Made by a program: the position numbers and the translations under genes
NCBI RefSeq assembly: GCF_000280925.3
Contig: NZ_CP012109.1
Location: 8,390,501 to 8,454,500, forward strand
Direction of reading: 5' to 3'
Length of the DNA: 64,000 nucleotides
Source of the DNA: Myxococcus hansupus
GTDB lineage: Bacteria; Myxococcota; Myxococcia; Myxococcales; Myxococcaceae
Notes under the pieces: generated by a model
The model's database searches: none
Told to the model about the DNA's origin: nothing
Seen by the model: only the letters and a program-made list of their open reading frames with translations
Shown here: positions 28,077 through 36,697 of the stretch, in pieces
Layout of the letters: each line of letters starts with the position of its first letter
How positions within the stretch are numbered: position 1 is the stretch's first letter

Positions 28077-30784
28077 GATGCCACCCTCCGCTGCGCCAAC
28101 TCATCCGCCGCCGCGCCCTTGAGCACGCAGCCGTCCAGGAAGTCTTTCAAGGCCTCCGCCCGCGGACCCCACGCGTGGGCACCCGACTCCATCCGGACCA
28201 GGATCTCCCGCTCCACCAGCGCCTGGAAGGCGTCCTCCAGGTGCGGCAGATGGGCGGAGGGATACGTCTCCAACACCGCCCGCGCGGTGGTGTGCGCGGG
28301 TGCCGCGGCGTCCGGCGAACCCAGGCCCCGCGCGACGAGCGCGTAGTCGAACGCCACCGGCGCGAAGAGCGCCTCCACCACCCGCTGCAACCGGACGTCC
28401 TCCGTGGGCGTCTCGGCGGCGGGCGGCATCCAGCCCTGGCGCTCCACGTGCAACCGCAGCGCGAGCGAGTCCGGGAAGAGCGCGAGCGCATCCCCATGGA
28501 ACCAGTGCATCCACTGGTTGCGCAGCGACTGGTGGAACGCGGCCGACGTGTCCTCGGGGACCGGCAGCGCGCTGTCGAGCACCCGCCCACCCCGGGCCCG
28601 GATGGCCGCCGAGAGCCACGCCACGTCGACCCCTTCCAACTGCGTCTGCGCGAGGAAGGCGCGAAGGTGGAAGGCCGTGGTGGTGATGCACCGCTGCTGC
28701 TCGGCCACGAGCTTGCGGCTCAGCGCGCCCACGTCCGCCGACGGCGCCAGCAGCAAGGGCTCACCACAGGCCAGGTGGATGCGGCCCAGGCGCACCTGCC
28801 CCCGCGCGAGCTGCGCCAGCCACTTGAGGATGGCCGGCAGCGACATGCGCGAGCGCGCGCCACCGCCCAGCTCACGCTCGAACGCGGCCTCCTCCGGCAC
28901 ACGGTCGTAGGAGATGGCGATGGGCAGCACCGTGAAGGCACCGCCCGTGTCCTGAAGCCCGCGAAGCAGGCCGCGCCGGGGCGCCAGGACGCGACGCGCA
29001 CGGCTGCGCTCCCCTTCCACGAAGAACATCAGCGAGGCCCTCGCGCCGACGAGCCGCCGCAGCTCCTCGCCCACCGCCGGGTCCGCCTTGCCCACGCCCC
29101 GGCGGATGTAGAAGGCCCGCGCCTCGCGGAGCAGGTTACCCACGACGGGGATGCGGGAGAACTCCTCCGCCGCGGCGATGTGCGGCACCGCGATGCCCAG
29201 CTCGGGGTGCTGGAAGCAGAGGTAGCTCATCAACAGGAAGTCGAAGTAGCTGCGGTGCGTGGGCGCCAACACGAACAGCGTGTCGGGCGGCGCCGCCGCC
29301 ACCGCGCGCTCGAACGACGGCCGGTCGAAGGTGACGGTGGCCGTGCATTGGCGCAGCGTCTTGCGCAGCGCGATACCCAGCGAGCGGATGGCCCACGGCG
29401 CGGCCGGCTTGGTGCGCAGCCACTCCACGTCACCCAGCGTGTCGTCGTGCGCCTTGCCCGCCAGCGGCATCTGCGTCTCGTCCAGGCGCAGCAGGTGCTG
29501 GTAGAGGCTGCGGTTGACGATGTCCAGGTACGCCTGGGGGGTGTAGCCCTCCAGCGCCGCGGGGATGGACGGGCGGAAGTCGAAGGTGTGGTGCGTGAAG
29601 TACTCGAACGCCGCGTTCATGTACCGCACGCGCTCGTCCACCTTCTCCAGCTTGCGCCGCTGCTGGTTCTTCTTCGTCGCCGTCAGCAGCGCGCTCATCG
29701 CGGCCATCGGCAGGCCTCGCCGCAGCAGGTCCTCGCGCGAGAAGCCGTGCTCCTGGCGGCCCACGAACATGCCCGGCCACGCCTTGGCGCCCGGACGCTC
29801 GCGGAAGAAGCGCGTCGTCGTGTCCACGGACAGGTCCACGCGCAGCGCCTTCTCCACGCCCATCACCGCGTAACGGATGGGCACGGGCTCACCCGGCGCG
29901 GGCATCCTCCCTTGGAAGGCCGCTTCCACGATGCGGTTCGACACCACGTCCACCGGCACCACGTCCAGCCGCACGCCCGGGTCCGCCACCCACGCCTTCA
30001 CGATGCCCAGGCCGGCGTACAGCAGGCAGCCCGCGAAGGCCGCCGCGCTGTCCAACCAGCCCGGGAACGGCGCGCGCCAGGACGCGGAGATGATGCTCGG
30101 CCGGACGATGGTGAGCGGCACGTCGCCACGGCGCTCGCACAGCAGGTGCTCGGCCAGGCACTTCGTGTACGTATAGGTGTTGGGGTGCCCCGTCTCGGCC
30201 TTGAGCTCCTGCTCGGAGCGCGAGCCGTCCAGGATGGCCTGGTACAGCGCCTCCGCGGGACGCGGCAGGTGCGCCAGCGTCTCCGGGATGGGGCCCGGCC
30301 GCCACGCCGTCACGTACGCGGTGGACACGTCCACCATGCCCACGAGCGAGCGACAGGCCCGCGCCAGCTCCAGCACGTTGAGCGCGCTGGTGATGTTCGA
30401 CGCCGCCGCGACCTTCACCGGCAGGTCGAAGTCCACGCTGGCCGCGCAGTGGATGACGTGGGTGGTGCGCGCCGTCACCGCGGCGAAGTCCGCCTCGGAG
30501 AGGCCGCAGCGCGGCTCCTCCAAATCGCCTCCCACCACCGACACCCACTGCTCCCAGCCGGTGGGCAGTCCGCGGAACACCTCGGCCTTCCGCACCCGCT
30601 TCTGGAAGCGCGTCTCCGGGGTCGTGACACGTCCCGCCTGCCCCTTCTCCGGGCGGATGAGGACGCTCACCGCGCCCAGCCCCAGCTCCTCCCGGCGGCG
30701 CAGCAACTCCTCCAGGACGACCTTGCCCACGAAGCCCGTCACGCCCGTCAGGAGGACGTGGGCCTTGTTCGTTGTATCAACCAT
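28073..30784 (-). CDS. fusion of fatty acyl-CoA reductase and PlsB/GNPAT-type acyltransferase
   Basis: 903 residues. Residues 1-~400 are an alcohol-forming fatty acyl-CoA reductase: TGVTGFVGK, HCAASVDFD, YTYTK (Tyr-x-x-x-Lys) and RPSIISASW. Residues ~430-800 are a glycerophosphate/DHAP acyltransferase with the four expected blocks: APTHRSYFDFLLM (His-x4-Asp), AFYIRRGVGK, FFVEGERSRARR and VLPIAISYDRVPEE. HRSYFDF resembles animal GNPAT more than bacterial PlsB. With agpS 17 bases upstream, the product logic is clear: one domain makes fatty alcohol, the other acyl-DHAP, the two substrates of AgpS. The tail (~800-903) is helical and unassigned. Confidence 0.88.
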   Translation of the reverse strand: MVDTTNKAHVLLTGVTGFVGKVVLEELLRRREELGLGAVSVLIRPEKGQAGRVTTPETRFQKRVRKAEVFRGLPTGWEQWVSVVGGDLEEPRCGLSEADFAAVTARTTHVIHCAASVDFDLPVKVAAASNITSALNVLELARACRSLVGMVDVSTAYVTAWRPGPIPETLAHLPRPAEALYQAILDGSRSEQELKAETGHPNTYTYTKCLAEHLLCERRGDVPLTIVRPSIISASWRAPFPGWLDSAAAFAGCLLYAGLGIVKAWVADPGVRLDVVPVDVVSNRIVEAAFQGRMPAPGEPVPIRYAVMGVEKALRVDLSVDTTTRFFRERPGAKAWPGMFVGRQEHGFSREDLLRRGLPMAAMSALLTATKKNQQRRKLEKVDERVRYMNAAFEYFTHHTFDFRPSIPAALEGYTPQAYLDIVNRSLYQHLLRLDETQMPLAGKAHDDTLGDVEWLRTKPAAPWAIRSLGIALRKTLRQCTATVTFDRPSFERAVAAAPPDTLFVLAPTHRSYFDFLLMSYLCFQHPELGIAVPHIAAAEEFSRIPVVGNLLREARAFYIRRGVGKADPAVGEELRRLVGARASLMFFVEGERSRARRVLAPRRGLLRGLQDTGGAFTVLPIAISYDRVPEEAAFERELGGGARSRMSLPAILKWLAQLARGQVRLGRIHLACGEPLLLAPSADVGALSRKLVAEQQRCITTTAFHLRAFLAQTQLEGVDVAWLSAAIRARGGRVLDSALPVPEDTSAAFHQSLRNQWMHWFHGDALALFPDSLALRLHVERQGWMPPAAETPTEDVRLQRVVEALFAPVAFDYALVARGLGSPDAAAPAHTTARAVLETYPSAHLPHLEDAFQALVEREILVRMESGAHAWGPRAEALKDFLDGCVLKGAAADELAQRRVAS

Positions 30785-30801
30785 GGTGTGCAGCCCTTGT
30801 C

Positions 30802-32715
30802 TCAGGATTCCGAGCCCGGCTCGCGCTCGAGCTCCACCTGCCCGAGCACGCCGTGGTTGGACGCGCCGAAGAGGTTGTCGGGGTCCACCGCCTTCTTCAC
30901 TTCGCGGGTGAAGGTGCGCGCGCCCTCGGAATAGATGTCCTTCATGAAGCGCTGACGGAGCTTGCCCACGCCGTGGTGGTGGGACAGCGAGCCGCCCGCG
31001 GCGAGCATCTCCTCGCGCGCCGCGTGCTCCATCTCCGTGTACTCGCGCACCGGGTCCTCGACGCCCTTCGCGTAGAAGCCCATGTAGAAGTAGATGCAGA
31101 CCCCCGTCGGGTAGACCTGGGTGATGCGGCCGGTGAAGAACGGCTTGCCCGGCAGCTTGCGGCGCTCGTGCTCGCGGGACACGCGCTCACGGACGCGCTC
31201 GTAGAGCTCCATGGCGCGGCTCCACGGCACGCTCGTCTCGAAGCTCTCCGCGATGGCCCAGTGCTCGAAGGTGAGGTCGCGGATGTACGCGATGCCGAAG
31301 GTGAGCTGGTAGCCGCGCTCGCCATTCGCGCCGCCCGCCTTCATGCCGCCGTGGCGCTCCGCGATGGGGTAGAGGATCCGCTCCTGGAACTCGACCTCCG
31401 CCTCGGTGCCCTCGAACACCAGCGTCGCCACCGCGAGCGTGTCCGGGTCGTACCCCTTCACCTGGGTGACGAAGAACTTCTCCACGTCACTCTTCAGCTT
31501 GTCACCCAGGCCGTCCTTCTTCGGCTTGAGCGCCTGACCGAAGTGGAACTGGGTGTTGTCCATGACGCGCACGCTGGCGGGGACGGCGCCCGCGCTCTGC
31601 AGGTCGTAGAGGAACGCCAGGCCCGCGGCCAGGTCCGGGAACAGGACGCTGCCGTAGCGCTGCACCTCGGGCAACGGGAAGAGCTTCACCACGGCGCTGG
31701 TCACGATGCCGTAGTTGCCCTCGCTGCCGAACATGAAGTTCTTCGGGTTGGGGCCAATGCTCTCCCGGGGCCCCACGCGCGGACGCTCGACGACCCCGTG
31801 CGCGGTGACGACCTTCATGTCGAGCACCAGGTCCTCGATGTTGCCGTAGCGGTTCTTCTTCATCCCGCTCGCGTTGGTCGCAATCCAACCGCCGAGCGTG
31901 GAGAACTCCACGCTGTCCGGCTCATGGCCCATGGTGAAGCCGTGCTTCGCCAGCTCCGCCACCAGGTGCCGGCCCGTCGCGCCCGCCTCGATACAGGCCA
32001 TGCGGTTGACGGGGTCGATCCACAGGATGTGATTCATCCGCCGCATGTCCACGGCGATGACGAAGCGCTGCTCGTCCACCGACAGGCGCAGCGCGTCCGT
32101 GACGTTCGTCCCGCCGCCGAAGGGGATGAGACAGGCGCCGTGCTGCTTCGCCGCGTCGGTGAGCTGGACGACCTGCTCGTGCGACGCGGGAAACACCACC
32201 AGGTCCGGCACGCGCTCCAGGCGCTCGTAGCGGATGGCCCAGATTTCCGCGCCCGTGTGGCCGTGCCCGCGGCGCAGTCGCACCAAGGGGTCACTGGAGA
32301 GCTGGTCCTCGGCCAGGAACTCGCGCAGCGCGGTCAGCAGGGCCGGAGCCTGCTTCGGCTCGGGGACGACGGGAGGGTAGTGCGGCTCGTTGCGGTTGTC
32401 GTAGCCCAGCGGCGACGCGAGCATCTTCGAGAACCAGGGCATCAGCGACGGCAGCTCGACGTTGCTGATGTTGTAGCGCGAGCCCGTCAGCACCACGTTG
32501 CCGTCCGGCTTCACGACGAAGCGCGTGTCCTTGAACCCCCAGCCGTCCAGGGACTCCTCGTCGCTCGTCACCTGGGACGGCGGTGGAACGAAGCGCGTCT
32601 CGCCTGTGCCGACATCGCGCCGCTCCGGCTTGAAGCCCGCGAGCACGTCGCGCGCCTCCTTCGCCAACGACGCGCTCGCCTGTCCAAGCTTCTGCGCCAG
32701 GGTCTTCTCCGACAT
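30802..32715 (-). CDS. agpS: alkyldihydroxyacetonephosphate synthase (FAD-linked)
   Basis: 637 residues. It exchanges the acyl group of acyl-DHAP for a fatty alcohol, forming the ether bond. The FAD-binding PCMH domain has IPFGGGTNVTDAL, GWIATNASGMKKNRYGNIED and FGSEGNYGIVT; the C-terminus holds the His cluster in SLSHHHGVGK typical of this enzyme, and YFYMGF. ATG 32715 has GGAGG 6 bases upstream; the longer frame to 32901 has no ribosome site. In Myxococcus xanthus an agpS gene is known to make developmental ether lipids, so the operon is probably induced in fruiting or starvation. Confidence 0.93.
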   Translation of the reverse strand: MSEKTLAQKLGQASASLAKEARDVLAGFKPERRDVGTGETRFVPPPSQVTSDEESLDGWGFKDTRFVVKPDGNVVLTGSRYNISNVELPSLMPWFSKMLASPLGYDNRNEPHYPPVVPEPKQAPALLTALREFLAEDQLSSDPLVRLRRGHGHTGAEIWAIRYERLERVPDLVVFPASHEQVVQLTDAAKQHGACLIPFGGGTNVTDALRLSVDEQRFVIAVDMRRMNHILWIDPVNRMACIEAGATGRHLVAELAKHGFTMGHEPDSVEFSTLGGWIATNASGMKKNRYGNIEDLVLDMKVVTAHGVVERPRVGPRESIGPNPKNFMFGSEGNYGIVTSAVVKLFPLPEVQRYGSVLFPDLAAGLAFLYDLQSAGAVPASVRVMDNTQFHFGQALKPKKDGLGDKLKSDVEKFFVTQVKGYDPDTLAVATLVFEGTEAEVEFQERILYPIAERHGGMKAGGANGERGYQLTFGIAYIRDLTFEHWAIAESFETSVPWSRAMELYERVRERVSREHERRKLPGKPFFTGRITQVYPTGVCIYFYMGFYAKGVEDPVREYTEMEHAAREEMLAAGGSLSHHHGVGKLRQRFMKDIYSEGARTFTREVKKAVDPDNLFGASNHGVLGQVELEREPGSES

Positions 32716-33273
32716 TCCGGCCTCCATTGCCGTCGAGAGGGCCCTGCACCGCGGTGGCCGTCCCGAATCTGTCCGCGACGTACGCGGGGTGAAATCAGGC
32801 CCGAATCGGGACAGCGCCACGAATCGCGGCGGCTCCGTCATCCAGGCGGTTGAAACAAGCGCGGCCCCTCGGCGCGGCACCTGGGCTGGCGACACGGCCA
32901 TCCCTGGCGGACCCTGTCCGGCGCAGGTGCCGGCGGGCGCCCTGCACGAGGGGCGACGCGAGAGAGGATGAATCGAGGAAGCCGTCAGTCATGCCCGTGA
33001 ATCCAGCGGCTGAGATTCACCCACGACCGCCGAGACAACCCGCCAACGCGGGCGGCTCGCGGTGGGCACCCAGCCCGCCGCCATCGCACCGCCGAGTGGC
33101 AGGGTCCGGTTGCTAACACGATTCCTGAAACGGGAGCTACTTTTCGGGACCTCGGCCCCTGCCCCACGGGCCCGTATCGCGTCCTTCCGGCGACGTGCCA
33201 GCGCGCATCACGTGGACACAGTGATGGCTGCCCACCACCGGGGCCTCGCCACCCTCACGCCGCGTGACATCGG
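32716..33273. other. non-coding divergent interval between agpS and the cytochrome b gene
   Basis: 558 bases hold no ORF with convincing codon use. The interval should contain the agpS operon promoter (leftward) and that of the cytochrome/molybdoenzyme pair (rightward). I could not find a convincing -35/-10 or -24/-12 pair or a recognisable RNA; short GC-rich repeats are present but not distinctive. Confidence 0.5.
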
Positions 33274-33951
33274 GTGCTTTCTTCCGGCCGCGTGCGCGCC
33301 CCCGAACAACGCAGACCCCAGCCGTGGCCCATCCGCGTGAGCCACTGGCTCAACGTGCCGCTGCTGCTCATCATGGCGGCCAGCGGCCTGCAGATTCTCG
33401 TCGCCTATCCACTGCTCGGGCCACGCGGCAGGCCCTATGGCTGGTACCCGTTCCAGGGCGTCTCACCACCCGAATGGACACGGCTGGGAGACTGGCTCGC
33501 GGGCGCGAGACATTGGCACTTCGCCTTCGCCTGGTTCCTCACGCTCAACGGCGTGGCGTATGTGCTGTATCTCGCGCTCAGCGGGGAATGGCGCCGCCGC
33601 CTCTTCCTGCCCCGGCGCGATACGCGCAATGCCCTGGCCACGCTCGCCTTCTATCTGCGCGTGCGGAGGCAGGCGCCCACGCAGGGCCTCTACAATGGAC
33701 TCCAGCGACTGGCGTACACCGGCACGCTGGCGCTGGGACTGCTCGCCGTGCTCTCCGGGCTCGTCCTCTACAAGCCCGTGCAGCTCGGCGCGCTTACCGC
33801 GCTGATGGGTGGCTACGACGCCGCTCGCGCCGTGCATCTCATCGTGCTCGCGCTGCTCGCACTCTTCACCGTGGGCCACATCGTGATGGTGCTGCTCCAC
33901 CCGCGAAGCCTGGGCGAGATGGTGACGGGCGGAAGGAAGCCGGATGCCTAG
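33274..33951 (+). CDS. cytochrome b561-type membrane subunit
   Basis: 225 residues with four or five membrane helices and histidines placed for two b hemes: RVSHWLNVPLLL near the N-terminus, RHWHFAFAWFL near 85, AVHLIVLALLA and VGHIVMVLLHPRSLGEMVTGG near the end. This is the bacterial cytochrome b561/Ni-hydrogenase group that passes electrons between quinone and a partner. The start is uncertain (GTG 33274 or GTG 33292). It overlaps the molybdopterin protein gene by 8 bp, which names its likely partner. Confidence 0.8.
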   Translation: MLSSGRVRAPEQRRPQPWPIRVSHWLNVPLLLIMAASGLQILVAYPLLGPRGRPYGWYPFQGVSPPEWTRLGDWLAGARHWHFAFAWFLTLNGVAYVLYLALSGEWRRRLFLPRRDTRNALATLAFYLRVRRQAPTQGLYNGLQRLAYTGTLALGLLAVLSGLVLYKPVQLGALTALMGGYDAARAVHLIVLALLALFTVGHIVMVLLHPRSLGEMVTGGRKPDA

Positions 33952-34642
33952 GCATCGTCTCCTCACACGGCGCACGGCCTTGCTCGGCGCCACCGTGCTC
34001 ACTTCGAGCGCATGCGATAGCAAACGCCCCCGCGAAGGGTTCCTCGGCGCCATGGAGCGCTTCAACGCCCGCGTCCAGGCGGCGCTGTTCGACCCGGACC
34101 AACTGGCACCGGAACTGAGCCCCGAGGAGACGACGCCGCCCGGGAAGTTCCCCGAGTACTTCGTCTCCGACACGGTCCCGCTGGCGCCCGAGGGTTGGGC
34201 GCTGCGCGTGGGCGGGCTGGTGGCGCGTCCGTCGGTGCTGACACTGGAGGCGCTCCAGCGAATGCCACGCACCGACCTGCGCATCCGCCACCACTGCGTC
34301 GAAGGCTGGAGCGCGGTGGCATCGTGGCACGGCGTGCGCCTGAGCGAACTCGCCAGACACGTGGGCGCGGACACGCGCGCGGGCTACGTGGAGCTGCGCT
34401 CCTTCGACGCGGGCTACCACTCATCCTGGGACAGACCCAGCGCCTTCCATCCCCAGACGATTCTGGCCTACGGGATGAATGGACAGCCGCTGACACCGGG
34501 ACACGGCGCGCCGCTGCGCCTCTATTCCGGCGTGAAGCTGGGCTACAAGATGGTGAAGTACCTCACCGAGGTGAACTTCCTCCCAGAGCCCACTGGCGGC
34601 TACTGGGAAGACCGCGGCTACGAGTGGTTCGCTGGCGTGTGA
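33944..34642 (+). CDS. exported molybdopterin-binding oxidoreductase (SuoX/YedY-like)
   Basis: 232 residues. The N-terminus RRTALLGATVLTSSAC has a Tat-like twin arginine followed by a possible lipobox Cys. The catalytic domain has IRHHCVEGWSAVASWHG, in which the Cys is the predicted molybdenum ligand, then DAGYHSSWD, AYGMNGQPLTPGHGAPLRL and GYKMVKYL. All are standard for the sulfite-oxidase molybdopterin fold. Together with the overlapping cytochrome b gene it resembles MsrPQ-like pairs, but the substrate is not determinable. It is convergent with the next gene (19-bp gap). Confidence 0.85.
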   Translation: MPRHRLLTRRTALLGATVLTSSACDSKRPREGFLGAMERFNARVQAALFDPDQLAPELSPEETTPPGKFPEYFVSDTVPLAPEGWALRVGGLVARPSVLTLEALQRMPRTDLRIRHHCVEGWSAVASWHGVRLSELARHVGADTRAGYVELRSFDAGYHSSWDRPSAFHPQTILAYGMNGQPLTPGHGAPLRLYSGVKLGYKMVKYLTEVNFLPEPTGGYWEDRGYEWFAGV

Positions 34643-34661
34643 AGCGAACCACCCGAGGACC

Positions 34662-35096
34662 TCAGGCCTTGCTGCCCACGAAGCCGCCGCCGAACGGCGA
34701 GAAGCCCCGCTTGCGCAACGCCTCGCGCTCCGCGGTGAGGGCGGCCAGCGCCTCGTCCCGCGTGTTGTAGTGATTCACGGCCGCGCCGTTGATGGCGCCG
34801 CTGGTGAGCACGAACATGCGCGTCATCTCGTCGCCGCCGAAGCGGTACGAGCGATGCGTGTAACGCTCCAGCACCTCGCGCCGCTCCTTCCCGAAGACAC
34901 GGCCCGCGGTGAACTTCACCACCAACCCATCCAGGTTGATGAGCAGGTCCACCCGGGAGGGGTACTTGGAGAGGTGCGCCTCCACTTCCGTCCTCCAACG
35001 GAGGACGTCCGCCTCATTGACCAGGACGCAGTCAGTGAAGTTCGCGGTGACGACGTCGTTCTGCACGTCGTAATCGAAGGACATGCTCCAGGCCAT
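34662..35096 (-). CDS. hypothetical protein, STAS-like fold possible
   Basis: 144 residues, soluble, no signal. The alternation of strands and helices (VDLLINLDGLVVKFTAG, MTRMFVLTSGAINGAAVNHY) resembles small STAS/SpoIIAA-like proteins often seen in myxobacteria, though no motif proves it. ATG 35096 has GAGGAG upstream, overlapping the region just after the hydrolase stop (11-bp gap), so it is the second gene of the hydrolase operon. Confidence 0.65.
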   Translation of the reverse strand: MAWSMSFDYDVQNDVVTANFTDCVLVNEADVLRWRTEVEAHLSKYPSRVDLLINLDGLVVKFTAGRVFGKERREVLERYTHRSYRFGGDEMTRMFVLTSGAINGAAVNHYNTRDEALAALTAEREALRKRGFSPFGGGFVGSKA

Positions 35097-35107
35097 CTGA
35101 AGTCTCC

Positions 35108-35893
35108 TCAGGCCGTGGCGGAGCCGGCGAGGAAGGCGGACACCAGGGCCGCCGTCTCCTCGGGACGCTCCACCTGCGGGTAGTGGCCGGGGCCAGGGAG
35201 GTACGTCAGCCGCGCGCGGCGGATGGGCGCCACCACCGCCTGACGCAGGAACGCGGGCGGCAGGAAGGCGTCATCCGTGGCCACCACCAGCGTGGGCGCG
35301 GCAATCGCAGCCAGCTTCTCGGCGAAGCCACCCGTCGTCCAGGCGTCGTAGACCTGCTCGATGCACTCCGGGCTGACGTCCATCGAGTCCTTCAGCAGCG
35401 ACTCCAGCGACTCCGGCGAGAGCTGCTTGCACGCGAGCCCAAGGATGGTCTGCTTCTGCTCGCGGCTCGAACCCGAGGTGCGGAACAACCCCGCCGCGTC
35501 CGGCGGCAGCGGCAGGCCCGTGGCCGGCACGGTGTTGAGCGCCACCACCCCGTCCACCCGGTCCGGCACCTCCGACGCCACCCACTGCACGAGCTGGCCG
35601 CCCATGCTGTGCCCCACCAGCGTGAAGCGATGCGCGCCCGAGGCGTCCACCACCGCCAGCACGTCCGAAGCCAGCGTCTCCAGGCCATAGCCCGTCTTCG
35701 GCCGGTCCGACTTGCCCGTGCCGCGCATGTCCGGAATCACCAGCCGCAGCCCGGTCAGGTCCAGGCGCTCCACCAGCGAATCCCACACGGCGCCGGACAC
35801 CATCCAACCGTGGACCAGCACCACCGTCCGGGGACCGTCACCCACGACCCGGTAGTGGAGCGAAGTTCCGTCTTTCGCTGATGTCGAGGGCAT
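35108..35893 (-). CDS. alpha/beta-fold hydrolase
   Basis: 261 residues. The nucleophile elbow GHSMGG (Ser near residue 96), the oxyanion region VLVHGWMVSG and a late catalytic GPGHYPQVERP (His near 240) complete the triad with an Asp around 210 (VVATDDAF). Esterase, haloperoxidase-like or lactonase activity cannot be separated by eye. A GGAGAA site precedes ATG 35893, and the sigma-70 promoter at 35929-35957 is the clearest of its kind in the window. Confidence 0.88.
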   Translation of the reverse strand: MPSTSAKDGTSLHYRVVGDGPRTVVLVHGWMVSGAVWDSLVERLDLTGLRLVIPDMRGTGKSDRPKTGYGLETLASDVLAVVDASGAHRFTLVGHSMGGQLVQWVASEVPDRVDGVVALNTVPATGLPLPPDAAGLFRTSGSSREQKQTILGLACKQLSPESLESLLKDSMDVSPECIEQVYDAWTTGGFAEKLAAIAAPTLVVATDDAFLPPAFLRQAVVAPIRRARLTYLPGPGHYPQVERPEETAALVSAFLAGSATA

Positions 35894-35928
35894 GTGGGTA
35901 TTCTCCGGAGAAAAGTTGATAAAGCAGG

Positions 35929-35957
35929 ATTGTAGAAATCCGAGGAAGCACTAGCAA
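35929..35957 (-). promoter_or_regulatory. sigma-70 promoter of the hydrolase operon
   Basis: On the minus strand TTGCTA (-35, 35957-35952) and TACAAT (-10, 35934-35929) are separated by exactly 17 bp; the -10 matches 5 of 6 and the -35 matches 4 of 6 consensus bases. The AT-rich leader is conspicuous in this genome. Expected transcription start near 35922, leader ~29 nt. Confidence 0.75.
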
Positions 35958-35985
35958 GCCACGGTTTCGAAGTGTTGGCTACCGC

Positions 35986-36657
35986 CTACGCGGAGAGTGT
36001 GGCCAGCAGTCGGCGGGCCTGCGCCGCGACGTCCACATCGTCCGACCGCGTCGCCTGCTGGGCGTGGGCCCTCGCCGCAGCTACGTCCGTGTCAGCCAGG
36101 GCCAGGGCCAGGTTGAGGTGGGCCGGGGTGCACTGGGGGTGCGCGGTCAGCACCCGCTGCAACAGCGGGACGGCGCGGCGCTTCCCTTCCACGCCCTGCT
36201 GGCAGAGCAGGACGGCGCAGTCATTCACCGGATCAGGCTCCGTGGGCCGCAGGGCCACCGCCTCTTCCAGCAACGCGAGCGCGCGCGCGGGTTCCCCCAG
36301 GGCGCCATGCACCTGGGCCAACGCGCGGCGCACCTCCACGGAGTCCGGAGCCCGGGCCAGCGCGTCGCCCAGCGCGGCGAGGGCCTCCTCCACCTGCCCG
36401 TCCGCCAGCGCCGCGATGCCGTGCCGGTAGGCGAAGTCCGCGCTGTGCGGCGCCAGGCGGCGCAGCTCGGCGGACGCGAACAGGGCGCTGCGCGGTGAGC
36501 CCGCGAGCATGCACAGCCGGTACATCTCCTCCCAGAGGGAGAGGTCCTCCGGCTCCAGGCCCAGGGCCTCCTTGAGCACGTGCACGGCGCGGCCCACCTC
36601 CCCCTTCTCCAGGTGGGCGTGGGACTGTTGGAGGAGCCTGCGGGCGGCGGCCTTCAT
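35986..36657 (-). CDS. TPR-repeat protein
   Basis: 223 residues, nearly all tetratricopeptide repeats (SHAHLEKGEVGRAVHVLKEALGLEPEDL, ADGQVEEALAALGDALARAPDS, ALGEPARALALLEEAVALRPTEP). No signal peptide, so a cytoplasmic scaffold. ATG 36657 starts the first repeat cleanly; the longer upstream frame is a shadow of the divergent methylase gene, whose start is 40 bases away. Confidence 0.8.
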   Translation of the reverse strand: MKAAARRLLQQSHAHLEKGEVGRAVHVLKEALGLEPEDLSLWEEMYRLCMLAGSPRSALFASAELRRLAPHSADFAYRHGIAALADGQVEEALAALGDALARAPDSVEVRRALAQVHGALGEPARALALLEEAVALRPTEPDPVNDCAVLLCQQGVEGKRRAVPLLQRVLTAHPQCTPAHLNLALALADTDVAAARAHAQQATRSDDVDVAAQARRLLATLSA

Positions 36658-36697
36658 GCGCGCGAGTGTACTCCCGCTCTGGCAGACTCCGCGCCTC

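Noticed and set aside
32716-33273. Possible small RNA or riboswitch in the 558-bp divergent gap
   Set aside because: No conserved aptamer-like folding, promoter or terminator pair could be recognised by eye.
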